In this document: in pieces, positions 63,101 to 64,000 of the stretch
Layout of the letters: the number at the start of each line of letters is the position of its first letter
How positions within the stretch are numbered: position 1 is the stretch's first letter
Source: Chytridium lagenaria
Lineage: Eukaryota > Chytridiomycota > Chytridiomycetes > Chytridiales > Chytridiaceae
NCBI GenBank assembly: GCA_025449115.1
Contig: JAHLKC010000059.1
Location: 1-64,000 of the forward strand
DNA length: 64,000 nt
Direction: 5' to 3'
The notes under the pieces: generated by a model
What the model saw: only the letters and a program-made list of their open reading frames with translations
Database searches by the model: none
Told to the model about the DNA's origin: nothing
Position numbers and translations under genes: made by a program

Positions 63101-63544
63101 CTCAAGAACAGAAAGACTTGAGGGAGGACCATGGCACCGTGGTCAAATATCATTACGTTGGTTGAAATCACTCCTCTTGTAGTAACTTTTTTAGACTGTG
63201 AAAGATGGCTTGTCGAATGAAAGGGGATACGGTCTACTAATGGCAAGGGCAGCAGGAATACCTCCAAATCTTTGTGAAAGCGCAGACGGTATAAGTCTTC
63301 AGGTAGGGATCGAATAGTAATCAACTCTGTTTATGATTTAGATTGAGCAGTTTCTTCGCATCGGAAGTTTGGCCGCTACCCAAGAAGGGGACGGGGAAGG
63401 GCAAAACAGATCCTACTCGAAACGCCAAAATCTTCAAACAGTTAAAAAACTGCTAACGGATGTTTCTTTTCGTCGCTTAACGAGGTTCAGCTGCGTAATT
63501 TTTTAAAATTCCTCCAAAAGCCAGACATGGGCAAAGGCGAATAA
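60106..63544 (+). CDS. MSH4: MSH4 meiotic MutS homologue
   Basis: MSH4 pairs with MSH5 to stabilise meiotic crossover intermediates. MSH4-specific features: [11 protein letters not shown] and [13 protein letters not shown] (near 60205-60285), matching the family's EIGMASIDL and [26 protein letters not shown]; and [17 protein letters not shown] before the lever. The ATPase carries [17 protein letters not shown] (62553-62600), [19 protein letters not shown], and Walker [11 protein letters not shown] (62815-62840), then a THFLQLAE switch (63000-63020). There is no N-terminal mismatch-recognition (FxE) domain, as expected. The region 61070-62500 is badly broken by shifts but keeps the right order. 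Many 35-60-nt introns. The first codons (ATG 60106 or 60125) are uncertain. Ends GKGE-TAA, 105 bases before primase. Confidence 0.8.
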
Positions 63545-63648
63545 ATAAAAGGTTCCTAACCCGAACAGTCCAGATTGCCGGTTTGTCAGAATTTCGGTTG
63601 TTGTTTGAATCTTCGGACGTTGAGTGCTCCCCTTTTATTGATTCCATC

Positions 63649-64000
63649 ATGGAACAGGACTTCTCCTCCATTTAAAGGTCTTCTATGAGCGACTCTTCCC
63701 ATTTGATGATTTGACTAGATGGCTTAATGCATTCTCAGGTATTCTCCGTCAAGGATGCAAAGGCTAATCTCTAAGAGTGCAAGAACCCTTTAAGCAACCG
63801 AGAGTTCAGTTTTACTTTAGAGTCAGATGCATACATCCGTTTCCAGTCGTTCTCAGACAGCGCCGAACTCAAACAGGAAGTTGTGAGGTTGCATCCAGTG
63901 AAGATCGATATCGGGGCTCTTTACAACACAAAGGTATGCGTCCTACGTAATGAAATAGGAGACTTATGGTTGTTTTAGCCCAAGGACAAAAAGGGCCTTC
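63649..64000 (+). CDS. DNA primase small subunit, 5' part (runs off window)
   Basis: The catalytic primase subunit that starts Okazaki fragments within Pol alpha-primase. ATG at 63649 gives MEQDFSSI, and after restoring one base in the T-run near 63664 continues [21 protein letters not shown], the family's helical start. After an intron (about 63740-63797) [19 protein letters not shown] and [12 protein letters not shown] (63805-63935) match the human EFSFTLKDDIYIRYQSF and YKIDIGAVYSHR. A last intron spans about 63934-63978. The catalytic aspartates lie beyond the window. Confidence 0.85.

Overview
The window is eukaryotic nuclear DNA, most likely from a flagellated (zoosporic, chytrid-like) fungus. 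Genes are packed on both strands and split by short spliceosomal introns, mostly about 35-115 nt, with GTATGT/GTAAGT-like donors, TACTAAT/CTAAC-like branch sites and YAG acceptors. Fungal-type genes (dolichol kinase, Sec1, YOR1-like ABCC transporters) sit beside CEP44 (centriole) and TMEM17 (ciliary transition zone), which are kept only by lineages that build centrioles and cilia. FANCI and a CENP-M-like protein also fit an early-diverging fungus.

Layout. 0-6.3 kb: 3' part of an eIF4G gene, a 1.3-kb gene-poor stretch, and a multi-exon gene of unknown family. 6.3-11.6 kb: dolichol kinase (minus) with a 721-bp TIR element just upstream of its start, a decayed repeat, a 53-codon two-exon gene and a lysine-rich nuclear-type protein. 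11.9-18 kb: an alpha/beta-hydrolase lacking the nucleophile serine, a multi-CBS protein and a membrane-anchored LEA-like protein. 18-28.7 kb: insulysin-type M16 protease (minus), a Sen1/Upf1-type helicase and CEP44 (minus). 28.7-41.9 kb: a relic ORF and two tandem ABCC transporters that share near-identical blocks, introns included. 42.1-50 kb: Sec1, a YEATS-domain protein, a CENP-M homologue and a lysine/SR-rich protein. 50-64 kb: KIN17, FANCI, an S6K-like AGC kinase, UBAC2, TMEM17, MSH4 and the start of the small primase subunit. KIN17, FANCI, MSH4, primase, CENP-M and YEATS all concern chromosomes, but there is no sign that they form a regulated cluster; eukaryotic genes here simply lie close together, several head-to-head.

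Quality caveat. Many conserved genes are broken by single-base shifts, very often in homopolymers. Comparing the two ABC copies shows single-base run-length differences in otherwise identical sequence. I read most of these as assembly errors, not pseudogenes, and give gene spans across them. Exon limits are approximate where frames break, above all beyond about 42 kb.
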